Positions 16,681 through 27,308 of a stretch of 32,743 nucleotides of DNA are shown here, piece by piece. The notes under the pieces were generated by a model. It ran no database searches. It saw only the letters and a list, made by a program, of their open reading frames with translations, and had not been told where the DNA came from. Source of the stretch: UBA1732 sp045114455 (GTDB lineage: Bacteria; Verrucomicrobiota; Lentisphaeria; Victivallales; UBA1829); NCBI GenBank assembly GCA_045114455.1, contig JBGUKN010000051.1, positions 1 through 32,743 on the forward strand. Reading direction: 5' to 3'. The position numbers and the translations under genes are program-made. Within the stretch, counting starts at the first letter, position 1. Each line of letters opens with the position of its first letter.

Positions 16681-17574
16681 ATGATCCGCATTTCCCCCCG
16701 TTTGATCCTCTGCTCCATGCTGTGTTTCGCGGCCGCGTCGTCCGGGTTTGCCGCCGACGAACCGGAACCGCAGAAGGAGCTTCCGGCCGAAGTCCTTCAG
16801 CTGCTCTTCCCCGAGGAGGAGCAGGACCCCGCGAAGATCTCCGCCGAGGCGTTTCTCCGCATGGCGCGGCGCGCCCCCGCCGGCGAATCCTGGGCGAAGA
16901 TGGAAGGCACCGCCACGCACCGCCGCAGCGGCTCCAGCGCGGTGAAGGACACGATCCGCGTCGGCATCCGCTTCACCCCGAAACGCGTGATCGCCCAGCT
17001 CGTGTTCGCCGGAAACGAATACTACGAGATGGGGCAGACGTTCGACACGCCGCCCGTCTTCACGCAGGAGACCGACGTCCCGGACAAGGACAAGACGCGC
17101 CTCTCCCTGTACGGCATCATGCCGTCCGACCTTACGCTCGGATTCCTCTACCGCGACCTGGTACGCGAGGAGGAGCCCGAAAGCGTGAAGACGATCGGAT
17201 GCCGCGTTTTCGTGCTGAAGGGCGGCGAAAACGACTATGTGCGCGTCTGGCTGAGCAAGGAATACTTCTTCCCACTGAAAGCTCACTGGTTCCGCACGCT
17301 CCCGGACGACAAGACGAAGCCCTACCGCGAACTTGAGCTCGGCGGCGTCAAGAAGGAAAACGATTTCTACGTCGTGCAGGAGCTCTTCCTGTTCGGACAG
17401 GACTGGCGCACACGCGTCGAGTTCGACAAGCGCGACGCCGGTCGCGTGGAGGAGGCCAAGGCTCCCGCCGACCTCTTCCTCTCGAAGGACGACGAGACGC
17501 CCGCGGCGCCCGCTCCGGCGGCGGATGCCGATAAGGACAAGGCGAAGACGGAAGACAAGGAGTCCGGAAAATGA
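16681..17574 (+). CDS. LolA-like outer-membrane lipoprotein-sorting protein
   Basis: About 297 aa with a signal peptide (MIRISPRLILCSMLCFAAASSGFA). Start ATG 16681 has AAAGGA 8 nt upstream; ATG 16675, which overlaps the lon stop as ATGA, is the alternative but leaves only 2-3 nt of spacing. The body reads as the LolA-like fold: alternating beta strands (GTATHRRSG, IRVGIRFTPKRVIAQLVFAG), GIMPSDLTLGFLYRD and, later, DYVRVWLSKEYFFPLKAHW and TRVEFDKRD. It resembles 'outer membrane lipoprotein-sorting protein' annotations rather than classical LolA. A charged Ala/Lys/Asp tail follows. It would act in the periplasm on lipoproteins or lipids. It sits between lon and the TadE-like gene, overlapping both or nearly so. 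Confidence 0.7.
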   Translation: MIRISPRLILCSMLCFAAASSGFAADEPEPQKELPAEVLQLLFPEEEQDPAKISAEAFLRMARRAPAGESWAKMEGTATHRRSGSSAVKDTIRVGIRFTPKRVIAQLVFAGNEYYEMGQTFDTPPVFTQETDVPDKDKTRLSLYGIMPSDLTLGFLYRDLVREEEPESVKTIGCRVFVLKGGENDYVRVWLSKEYFFPLKAHWFRTLPDDKTKPYRELELGGVKKENDFYVVQELFLFGQDWRTRVEFDKRDAGRVEEAKAPADLFLSKDDETPAAPAPAADADKDKAKTEDKESGK

Positions 17575-18167
17575 ATTTCCGCACGGTCGGGACCATAAGG
17601 CGCGGACTGCGGCGCGGCGAATCCGGTCAGGCTTTCGCCGAGCTCACGGTCTCGCTTGTCGCGATCCTGGCCGCGTTCGTCGGGTTCCTGCTGGTCGCCG
17701 CCGTCAGTTCGGACCGCGTTTCGACGCTCATCCGCGCCCGCGAGGAGGCCGATATGAAGAGTTCGGGCGGCATTTCCTCCCAGGGCGGCGAAAGCATCCG
17801 CTACTGGGACTACGGCACGGACGAGATCCCGTTCACGACGGATGACCATGCCGTGCTCGGGTCCGCGGGCGACGGCGCGATGTTCAAGTACCAGCTGTCC
17901 GACAACACCGGCCAGGTGCCGCTCACCAATCCGCCGTCCTCTTCCACGCTCGGCAGCGATTTCTCCTCGCTTCAGGATGCCAATCTGTTCGTGAACGCCG
18001 CGAGTCTGGCCTCCGGCGACGCTGGCACCTCCAATTCGCTCCGCGACCACAACATCAGCTCGCTCGAACCTGCCGTCCGGTGGCTGTTCCATATCGACGG
18101 CACACGGATCGAGGAAAGGGTCTACATGCCCGCCCACAAAAGCCTTTCCGATGAAAGAGGTGAATGA
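17571..18167 (+). CDS. TadE-like single-pass membrane protein
   Basis: 198 aa; the ATG overlaps the TGA of the gene before it (ATGA at 17571-17574) and is preceded by AAGGAG. The N-terminus, RRGESGQAFAELTVSLVAILAAFVGFLLVA (written here in two parts: a basic start with GESGQAFAEL, then a hydrophobic helix to about residue 45), matches the TadE/TadG-type pseudopilin-like signature. The remaining about 150 residues are Ser/Gly/Asp-rich and carry no motif I know. TadE-like proteins are exported pilus or surface components, but no tad secretion genes are near, so the role is uncertain. Its stop codon is immediately before, or inside, the next gene. Confidence 0.65.
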   Translation: MNFRTVGTIRRGLRRGESGQAFAELTVSLVAILAAFVGFLLVAAVSSDRVSTLIRAREEADMKSSGGISSQGGESIRYWDYGTDEIPFTTDDHAVLGSAGDGAMFKYQLSDNTGQVPLTNPPSSSTLGSDFSSLQDANLFVNAASLASGDAGTSNSLRDHNISSLEPAVRWLFHIDGTRIEERVYMPAHKSLSDERGE

Positions 18168-18663
18168 TTTGAACGACCCCCACGCAAAAGTCATGACGCT
18201 GGAACAGGCCGTCGAGGCCCGGAAGAAGCTTGCCGCCGCGGGCCGCAGGCTTGCCGTCACGAACGGCTGCTTCGACCTGCTCCACCGCGGCCACGCCGAA
18301 TACCTGATGCAGGCGCGCTCCCTCGCCGATGCGCTGTTTGTGCTCATCAACAGCGACGAATCCGTCCGTGCGCTGAAGGGCCCGACGCGGCCCGTCAATC
18401 AGGAGGCCGACCGCGCGTTCCTGCTGGCGTGCCTGGAGTTCGTGGACGGCGTGATCGTGTTCCGTTCGTCCCGGTGCGACCGCGAGCTCGCCGCGCTGAA
18501 GCCCGACGTCTACGCGAAGGGCGGCGACTACACGGTCGAATCGCTCGATCCGTCCGAACGCGCCGCGCTGCTCGAAGCCGGTTCGGACATCCGTTTCATC
18601 CCGTTCGTCCCCGGTTATTCCACCACGGGAACCCTCAAAAAAGTTGCAGGAAAAGGAGACTGA
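18151..18663 (+). CDS. D-glycero-beta-D-manno-heptose 1-phosphate adenylyltransferase (RfaE domain II type)
   Basis: The nucleotidyltransferase makes ADP-heptose for the LPS core. The 170-aa frame equals the C-terminal half of E. coli HldE alone. Motifs: AVTNGCFDLLHRGHAEYL with the HxGH signature at 45-48, NSDESVRALKGPTRPV, KPDVYAKGGDYT and FVPGYSTTGTLKK. Start is uncertain: ATG 18151 overlaps the previous gene by 17 nt and has no ribosome binding site, while TTG 18169 lies 1 nt after that gene's stop with AGAGG 8 nt upstream and may be the true start (164 aa). It is followed after 8 nt by hpt. Presence implies a heptose-containing LPS; the kinase half is not in this window. Confidence 0.9.
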   Translation: MKEVNDLNDPHAKVMTLEQAVEARKKLAAAGRRLAVTNGCFDLLHRGHAEYLMQARSLADALFVLINSDESVRALKGPTRPVNQEADRAFLLACLEFVDGVIVFRSSRCDRELAALKPDVYAKGGDYTVESLDPSERAALLEAGSDIRFIPFVPGYSTTGTLKKVAGKGD

Positions 18664-18671
18664 TCCCCCCG

Positions 18672-19196
18672 ATGTCCGTTATCCTCACCCCCCTTTACGA
18701 TGCGCAGACGATCGGCCGCCGCGTCGATGAGCTCGCCGCTGAGATTTCCCGCGCCTATGCCGGACAGGAACTTACCGCCATTATCATTATGAACGGCGGG
18801 TTCTTCTTCGCCGCCGATCTGCTGCGGCATATCAATTTGCCTGTTCGCGTGGATTCGCTCCCAGCCGGTTCCTATCTGCATCATGCTTCAACAGGACAAC
18901 TTACGATGCGCGGCAGCCTGAAACTTGATGTGAAGGGGCGCCATGTCCTCCTGATCGACGATATTCTGGACACCGGATTCACGCTCGCCGAGCTTCAGAA
19001 AAAACTCCTGGCGGATGGCGCGGCCTCCTGCCACACCTGCGTTCTGTTCGACAAGGCCATTCCGCCCGAACAAAAAAAGGCCAAGCCGGACTGGTTCGGA
19101 TTCCGCGCCCCTCCGCAATACCTCGTCGGCTGCGGCATGGACTCCGACGAACTCTACCGCAACCTCCCCGATATCTGCATCCTGAGCGAATCCTGA
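18672..19196 (+). CDS. hpt: Hypoxanthine phosphoribosyltransferase
   Basis: 174 aa, normal length for the family. It salvages hypoxanthine (and usually guanine) to IMP/GMP using PRPP in the cytoplasm. The PRPP-binding loop VLLIDDILDTGFTL is at 92-105; other family marks are the N-terminal IIIMNGGFFFAADLLRHI and the C-terminal DWFGF...YLVGCGMDSDELYRNLPDI. AAGGAG lies 13 nt before the ATG, slightly long. It closes the GC-rich plus-strand gene run; the AT-rich island starts straight after its stop codon. A diverged copy of its last about 28 codons recurs at 20694-20801. Confidence 0.93.
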   Translation: MSVILTPLYDAQTIGRRVDELAAEISRAYAGQELTAIIIMNGGFFFAADLLRHINLPVRVDSLPAGSYLHHASTGQLTMRGSLKLDVKGRHVLLIDDILDTGFTLAELQKKLLADGAASCHTCVLFDKAIPPEQKKAKPDWFGFRAPPQYLVGCGMDSDELYRNLPDICILSES

Positions 19197-19251
19197 TCCC
19201 CCACCTCATGTTTATTCATACAAACACAAAAACCTGCTAAGGAAACAAGAC

Positions 19252-20553
19252 ATGCTGTCCTCAGACTGGATCCTGCAAATTAAACCTGAAAATGGTACTT
19301 TAAGAATAACGTTTACCCCTGGCTGTGGTCTGACGGCTTATTGTATAAAAAGAGAGCATCTCAAACAGGCAAAAGATATTTCTGCGTTAAGTCAATGTGG
19401 ATTCTATTTTTTATATGGAGAAACGGAAGATGGTGGGCATTTACTTCGTAACGTATACGTCGGGAAAGCAAGTGGGCGCGAAAATAGAGAAGGAATATGG
19501 CAACGCATTGATGAGCATAGAAAAGATAATTATTGGACCGAGGTCATAGCTTTTGTGAATGTGAACGTAAATAGCTTATGGGGACTGACAGAAGTATCAT
19601 ATTTTGAGCGTTATTTTTATGATTTGCTCATGTCAGTAAAGAAAGTTTCGAAGCGATATAAGGTTCGGAATAAAATCAAAGCACCTTCCGGAGATCCCAC
19701 ATCTGAAGTTAAACAAAAATGCAAAGCATTCATTGATGAAGCTTCAACGATTCTTGAAACATTAAGATATGATTTTCTCAAGGCAGACAAGTTAGAACAA
19801 CCTCTTTTAGACTTCTCTTTGCAACAAAAAAACATCTCCGATATTAGGGGAAACGCGCCAAAAAATGTTTTCTTTTCCCCAAAAGAAACTGTAAGAGAAC
19901 AAATCAAGGCGGATAGTTTATTCAAGGAGTATTTGAAAATTAATATGAAAAAAACTACTGCTTCAAACTATGTTTCTTCTTTCAAATTGTTCGAGGAAAG
20001 GTTATTGTCGGAAGGCATTATTTCAAGTTCCTTTGAAACATGCTCTCGTCAGGATTTGGACAATGTTAGAGCATATATTTCTAACAACAAAGATTTCCAA
20101 CAATACAACAGGGATCATCATTATTCTCCCTCTGCAGCATGGTCTGCTTTTGAAAAGTTTCTTGCAAGCAGAGAGGGAAAGCAATCTCTTAAGCGTTCTG
20201 CATCACAAAAACGAGTTCAAATGCAGAATAAAAAGGCAACCAACGCAGCGAAAACAAATTTTACTGTTACCTTTCCGGATGGAACAATCATTCATGAAGA
20301 GACAGCCGCTGAAACATTAGCAAAAACCATTAACCAAATTGGTCCTCAAAAAGTAGCAGAGCTTCCTGTTCGTGCCGGAGGAGGAAAACTGGTATCTCGG
20401 GAAGGTAGTTCCAAGTACAGCAATTATCGTCTTGATGATGGTTTTATTATGATATCACACTCAAGCACTGATGATAAAATCCGCAGTTTGAAAAAGATTT
20501 CTAAAAAACTGAATCTTGGCCTTATTATCAACAAAACACCCAAACATGATTGA
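19252..20553 (+). CDS. Multidomain protein with N-terminal GIY-YIG nuclease domain and integrase SAM-like segment
   Basis: 433 aa, AAGGA upstream of ATG 19252. Residues about 48-130 read as a GIY-YIG endonuclease domain: GFYFLYGE (GIY-like, 50-57), NVYVGKA (YIG-like, 67-73), RIDEHR (Arg85) and an acidic segment ending TEVSYFERYF (Glu114 or Glu119), with YWTEVIAFV as in DUF4357-associated GIY-YIG proteins. Residues about 222-306 (LFKEYLKINMKKTTASNYV to AWSAFEKFLAS) resemble the SAM-like core-binding domain of tyrosine recombinases, but no catalytic recombinase domain follows. The last about 100 residues (FTVTFPDGTIIHEETAAETL to KKISKKLNLGLII, with KYSNYRLDDGFIMISHSSTDDK) form a separate module I cannot name. 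AT-rich codon use differs sharply from hpt. Probable role: DNA cleavage in defence or a mobile element; inferred only. Confidence 0.72.
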   Translation: MLSSDWILQIKPENGTLRITFTPGCGLTAYCIKREHLKQAKDISALSQCGFYFLYGETEDGGHLLRNVYVGKASGRENREGIWQRIDEHRKDNYWTEVIAFVNVNVNSLWGLTEVSYFERYFYDLLMSVKKVSKRYKVRNKIKAPSGDPTSEVKQKCKAFIDEASTILETLRYDFLKADKLEQPLLDFSLQQKNISDIRGNAPKNVFFSPKETVREQIKADSLFKEYLKINMKKTTASNYVSSFKLFEERLLSEGIISSSFETCSRQDLDNVRAYISNNKDFQQYNRDHHYSPSAAWSAFEKFLASREGKQSLKRSASQKRVQMQNKKATNAAKTNFTVTFPDGTIIHEETAAETLAKTINQIGPQKVAELPVRAGGGKLVSREGSSKYSNYRLDDGFIMISHSSTDDKIRSLKKISKKLNLGLIINKTPKHD

Positions 20554-20600
20554 GAGAGATCAAGCAAAAGCTCAAACAGATGTATAAAATATCTCCCTTC

Positions 20601-20680
20601 TGGGGTCGCGTCGCTCCTTAGTGAACACGCTGGCGTGAGATCAACAAATCTATGCCGTGAGGCGCGAAAAAACGAGAGGA
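20601..20680 (+). repeat. Dispersed repeat, copy A (about 80 bp)
   Basis: It aligns with copy B at 23123-23200 at roughly 70 % identity, sharing TGGGG, TCGCTCCT, CGCT-GCG and CGCGAAA...CGAG blocks in the same order. A short hairpin (CACGC-TG-GCGTG) is kept in weaker form in copy B. Both copies have the same orientation and bracket the RloA/RloB pair. Confidence 0.65.
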
Positions 20681-20693
20681 ATGTGACCGTATC

Positions 20694-20801
20694 ATGCCGC
20701 CTGCAGAATACCTCCTCGGCTGCGGCATGAACTTCGACGGGTTCTACCGCAATCTCCCCGACATCCGCATTCTCCGCGAAGATAATACTGCTACCTGTTA
20801 A
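20694..20801 (+). pseudogene. Diverged duplicate of the 3' end of hpt
   Basis: An ATG-initiated 35-codon frame ending TAA translates as PPAEYLLGCGMNFDGFY followed by RNLPDIRILRED. It lines up with the last residues of the intact hpt product (PPQYLVGCGMDSDELY, RNLPDICILSES) and has about 75-80 % nucleotide similarity by eye. The first about 145 codons of hpt are missing. It is in the same orientation as hpt and separated from it by the AT-rich GIY-YIG gene. This is what a gene-end insertion of a mobile element, or a decayed second hpt, would leave. Confidence 0.75.
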
Positions 20802-20903
20802 TGAACCGCCCTCGCCGCAAGGAACAAGGCCACTCATTGTAATGTCTGCTTATTCAGCGTTATAATTATTCTTGAATCAAATCAAGGAATAAGTATGAAA
20901 AAA

Positions 20904-21563
20904 CTATCCGCGTTGTCTGAACAATCCGCAATCCATAAGTATTTTTTCAATTATTTCATGAACCGCAAGAGACGGGTTGTTTGAGTAATAACAACAATCA
21001 CTGTATCGGATTGGCGTATCAACAGCTTTCCTGTTTCTCATGATAACTTTAGCTCGGCGAATAGCGGCTTTAACGTCATCTATTGTCAGTTTTGACAGGC
21101 ATCTTTTGAAATCGTCCTTTTGTTTATACTGACGCAAAGTTCTAAAATGCTCATGAAAGGCTTCATTGATATCTCCTATATAATGCTTGCGATGAGATTT
21201 TGAATCGTTGCAGTCCTTTTTGTGAAGAATAATCCACAGATCAAAAGTAAAATTGCTATATCCCAAATAATATTCAACGTCTTTGTGTTTTTCAGATTCT
21301 CTCATCTCATCTATCGTATTCCTAAACTGTAGGACATGTTCTTTGCCGGAACTCTCATAGTCGCAAAAATGCCAAATAGGAGTTTTTTGAATAATGCTTA
21401 ACCCTCGCATGCGCTTCAGGGGACTTTTTTCAATTCTAACATCGAAATCAACACGACAAGAGCCTATTTCATTAATCTTATTTTGCAGCCATTCTAAATA
21501 ATTATATTCGGTTTCCCCTTCTACACTAAAATAGTATTTGTATTTTTGAAGTCTTTTATTCAT
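20904..21563 (-). CDS. RloB family protein (TOPRIM-like; AbiLii-type defence effector)
   Basis: 219 aa from ATG 21563, which overlaps the stop of the ATPase gene by 8 nt (ATGAATAA) and has AGGA 8 nt upstream; an ATG six codons earlier has no ribosome binding site. RloB-family marks: YYFSVEGETEYNYLEWL (Glu15-Gly-Glu-Thr-Glu19), an acidic CDYES at 67-71 where other members carry an Asp-rich motif, and SNFTFDLWIILHK at 103-115, the family's SNPxFExWLLLHF-like block. RloB pairs with an AAA/ABC-type ATPase in RloAB and AbiL abortive-infection systems. By analogy with OLD and PARIS it may be the nuclease or toxin part; the TOPRIM-like relation is from memory. AT-rich composition and island location support horizontal origin. 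Confidence 0.82.
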   Translation of the reverse strand: MNKRLQKYKYYFSVEGETEYNYLEWLQNKINEIGSCRVDFDVRIEKSPLKRMRGLSIIQKTPIWHFCDYESSGKEHVLQFRNTIDEMRESEKHKDVEYYLGYSNFTFDLWIILHKKDCNDSKSHRKHYIGDINEAFHEHFRTLRQYKQKDDFKRCLSKLTIDDVKAAIRRAKVIMRNRKAVDTPIRYSDCCYYSNNPSLAVHEIIEKILMDCGLFRQRG

Positions 21564-22878
21564 AGTTATTTCCTGCTTCATCCATTATTTTTTCAAAAAT
21601 AGGAGAGAAATCAATGTTGCGGATTGCTCCATACCGATCTATGAAATAGTTTTTCATATAGTCATCATTTTTACGGACGCCATTTTTCCCCGTGGTTCCA
21701 AAATCAGAAAGAGAATAAAGATCACTTACATGGTCTTTATCATTTCTATCTATAAATTTGATTTCATCTCTTCGGAAAAGGTTTCGATTCAAAAGAATGG
21801 GATTATGGGTATTGAAAATCAATTGCGCGTGTTTTTTATTAATATCATTGTTATGGAAGATGTTAATTATGCTCATTAATGCCATCGGATGAATAGATGC
21901 ATCAAATTCATCTATAACCAGAGTCCCGCCATGTATTAAAGTGTCCGCCAACAAAGGAAACAGGTTAATCATTCGTATTGTTCCAATAGATTCATATGCG
22001 TTAGCTATAATCGTTATCTTATTCTGGATATTGGAAGACAATTGCATCCTCTTCTCTTCTTCACTATAAATATATCCGACTTCATTTTCCCCAATTCCGA
22101 TTGTTTTCGCTACCTCATGGGTCATATCTATAACATAAAACCTTCCAGATTGTTTGTCTGGAAAATCCGGAGAAGCTTGGCGTAAGCTCGCCTGATACAC
22201 AATTCTGAATTTGTAAATAATCCAATGAAGCACAAGTTCTGCAGTTTCATTGGAAATGCCCGACTTGAATCCACCAGTTAAAAATAACTCCTGTGAATTC
22301 AAATTTTGTTGAAGTCTACCAGCTAAAGACACTGAGTTTTCAGGTAATGGCCAATGAATAAATCTTGATTCAATAGAAGGATTAAAAATATTAAGAGTAT
22401 TGGGATCGCGTGTAAAAACTTTTTTACCATTGATTGTCAATTCTTCTTCTTGAATAAAACGGGAAGATTCCTTCTCGCAAAATAATCCAAGGTTGATTGT
22501 TAATGAATATTGGATTATCAATTTCTTTTCGAGAAAAGAAATTGCAAAACGTACAGGTTTATTCTCTGTAAGGGTACTATTCGGAATCAATTCAAGATTG
22601 TTGCTTGCATAATTAGGAGAATCAGGTCTTGACATGTTGCGAATATGTCCACGAGAAATAATGGATTGGAACACCTCCATGGCGCCAATAAGATTCGTCT
22701 TTCCAGAAGCATTTGGTCCATATATAACAGAAGAGCAAAGAGCTCTGATATCTTTTTTTTCAACTTTGTCCTTCAGGATGCTGTAACTCAGCTCAGTCTG
22801 TCTTGTGGCGGGAAGCATGGAAAAAGTCGTTTCGTGAAGAAACGATTTATAGTTTTGAAATTGAAAATCCAAAAGCAT
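21556..22878 (-). CDS. RloA/AbiLi-type AAA (ABC-like) ATPase, defence system sensor subunit
   Basis: 440 aa, GAAGG upstream of ATG 22878 and a clear promoter. It opens with the family-typical LLDFQFQNYKSFLHETTFSM. ATP-binding parts: Walker A GPNASGKT (54-61), a signature-like ESIGTIRM (296-303), Walker B LVIDEFD (320-326), D-loop ASIHP (327-331) and switch histidine in FNTHNP (355-360). It ends with RKNDDYMKNYFIDRYGAI, the AAA_15/AAA_21 'RK..Y...RYGA' signature. All nucleotide-handling motifs look intact. Together with the overlapping RloB gene it forms a two-gene operon matching RloA-RloB, originally noted as ORFs linked to type I restriction loci, and the AbiLi/AbiLii abortive-infection pair of Lactococcus. 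Acts in the cytoplasm, presumably sensing phage and controlling RloB. Confidence 0.85.
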   Translation of the reverse strand: MLLDFQFQNYKSFLHETTFSMLPATRQTELSYSILKDKVEKKDIRALCSSVIYGPNASGKTNLIGAMEVFQSIISRGHIRNMSRPDSPNYASNNLELIPNSTLTENKPVRFAISFLEKKLIIQYSLTINLGLFCEKESSRFIQEEELTINGKKVFTRDPNTLNIFNPSIESRFIHWPLPENSVSLAGRLQQNLNSQELFLTGGFKSGISNETAELVLHWIIYKFRIVYQASLRQASPDFPDKQSGRFYVIDMTHEVAKTIGIGENEVGYIYSEEEKRMQLSSNIQNKITIIANAYESIGTIRMINLFPLLADTLIHGGTLVIDEFDASIHPMALMSIINIFHNNDINKKHAQLIFNTHNPILLNRNLFRRDEIKFIDRNDKDHVSDLYSLSDFGTTGKNGVRKNDDYMKNYFIDRYGAIRNIDFSPIFEKIMDEAGNNYE

Positions 22879-22920
22879 GTTGCACCTTCTTTCTTGCCGA
22901 ATTTCTGCAATATCAGTGTT

Positions 22921-22948
22921 AATATAGTCTGTTTTGCGTACTTTTCAA
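22921..22948 (-). promoter_or_regulatory. Sigma70-type promoter of the RloA-RloB operon
   Basis: Minus strand TTGAAA (22943-22948), 16-nt spacer, TATATT (22921-22926), giving a leader of about 35 nt before ATG 22878. The cassette therefore brings its own constitutive-looking promoter. Confidence 0.65.
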
Positions 22949-23065
22949 GCTGTATTTGCGTTATTCTTTCAAAAAAGATGGCTTTTTTGTTGAAGCTAAA
23001 ACTGTGTTCTTCGAACACTGCGGTTGTCAGTTCATCCGTGTTATATGTTATTTGATTGTTGCACG

Positions 23066-23107
23066 AAAAAGGCGGACATCTGCCCAACCAAGAAACAGAC
23101 GTCCGCC
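23066..23107 (-). terminator. Rho-independent terminator after groEL
   Basis: On the minus strand a 12-bp stem (GGCGGACGTCTG/CAGATGTCCGCC, one G-U pair, arms 23071-23082 and 23096-23107) is followed by TTTTT (23066-23070). It lies about 115 nt past the groEL stop, so repeat copy B is inside the groEL 3' untranslated region. Confidence 0.85.
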
Positions 23108-23122
23108 GATTGTATTGCGTTT

Positions 23123-23200
23123 TGGGGATCGCTTCGCTCCTCGGAAAACTCGCTTGCGCTCGACAGATTATTTACCGCGAGACGCGAAATCCGAGGGGGA
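23123..23200 (+). repeat. Dispersed repeat, copy B (about 78 bp)
   Basis: Partner of copy A (20601-20680), same orientation. Its ends can pair with each other (CCTCGG near 23140 with CCGAGG near 23191), so the groEL mRNA could carry a long hairpin here just before the terminator. Confidence 0.65.
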
Positions 23201-23222
23201 AATACCCCGGGCAGTCAGATAA

Positions 23223-24866
<1,644 letters not shown>

Positions 24867-24911
24867 GATATGAAATCTCCTGTGATAAATCGGTTAAAGT
24901 TCGGTTTGGGG

Positions 24912-25211
24912 TCAGCCGACGATGGCGAGGATGTCGCTGGAGCTGAGGATCTTGTATTCCTTGTCGTTGAACTTGATCTCGGTTCCGCCGTACTTGCTGG
25001 TCAGGACGATGTCGCCGACCTTCACGTCGAACGAGGAGCGGGTGCCGTCGTCGTTGAGCTTGCCGGTGCCGAGCGCGATGACTTTTGCGGACATGGGTTT
25101 TTCCTTGGCCGTATCGGGGATGTAGATGCCGCCCTTGATCTGTTCGACTTCTTCGACGGGTTCCACGAGGACGCGATCGCCCAGGGGCTGGATTTTCTGC
25201 GTTTTTGCCAT
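24912..25211 (-). CDS. groS: Co-chaperonin GroES
   Basis: 99 aa from ATG 25211, supported by AAGGAG at 25222-25227; an upstream extension of the frame has no ribosome binding site and an ATG-TAA just before. Residues IQPLGDRVLVEPVEE open the family, the mobile loop is GGIYIPDTAKEKP (tyrosine where Val/Leu is usual), and the roof/end segments GTGKLNDDG and YGGTEIKFNDKEYKIL follow. It caps GroEL. The gene is 124 nt downstream of dnaK and 45 nt upstream of groEL, so all three may share a transcript. Confidence 0.97.
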   Translation of the reverse strand: MAKTQKIQPLGDRVLVEPVEEVEQIKGGIYIPDTAKEKPMSAKVIALGTGKLNDDGTRSSFDVKVGDIVLTSKYGGTEIKFNDKEYKILSSSDILAIVG

Positions 25212-25242
25212 GATTACATGACTCCTTGTTTGTTTGTGCGGA

Positions 25243-25275
25243 TGCCTCTGCTGCCTGTTTCGATTGGCAGAGGCA
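25243..25275 (-). other. Hairpin in the dnaK-groES gap
   Basis: Perfect 9-bp inverted repeat TGCCTCTGC/GCAGAGGCA with a 15-nt loop, lacking a following T run, in the 124-nt space between dnaK and groES. It may be an mRNA processing or stability element, or an attenuator; the sequence alone does not decide. Confidence 0.5.
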
Positions 25276-25335
25276 CCCTTGTGCATTGGTTGTTATGGGT
25301 TATTGATTCAGGATTGTCGTACCTGTGATTCAATC

Positions 25336-27246
<1,911 letters not shown>

Positions 27247-27284
27247 AGTAACGGTCCTTTCTCTGTAAAAAGGTTTGATGTTTT

Positions 27285-27296
27285 GTTCGAACGTTC
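27285..27296. promoter_or_regulatory. Palindromic motif in the dnaK leader
   Basis: GTTCGAACGTTC consists of two overlapping 8-bp palindromes (GTTCGAAC and GAACGTTC) just upstream of the dnaK ribosome binding site. An operator is possible; it does not match CIRCE or the spacing of a LexA box. Confidence 0.3.
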
Positions 27297-27308
27297 ACCT
27301 TTGGAAAG

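Noticed and set aside
19252..20553. Tyrosine recombinase (integrase) for the island
   Set aside because: Only a SAM-like core-binding segment is suggested; the catalytic R...HxxR...Y domain is missing.
20830..20900. Weak inverted repeat (CTTGA...TCAAG) downstream of the RloB gene as terminator
   Set aside because: AT-rich, mismatched stem with no clean T run on the minus strand.
25212..25335. CIRCE heat-shock operator before groES
   Set aside because: The inverted repeat found here (TGCCTCTGC/GCAGAGGCA) does not match TTAGCACTC-N9-GAGTGCTAA.
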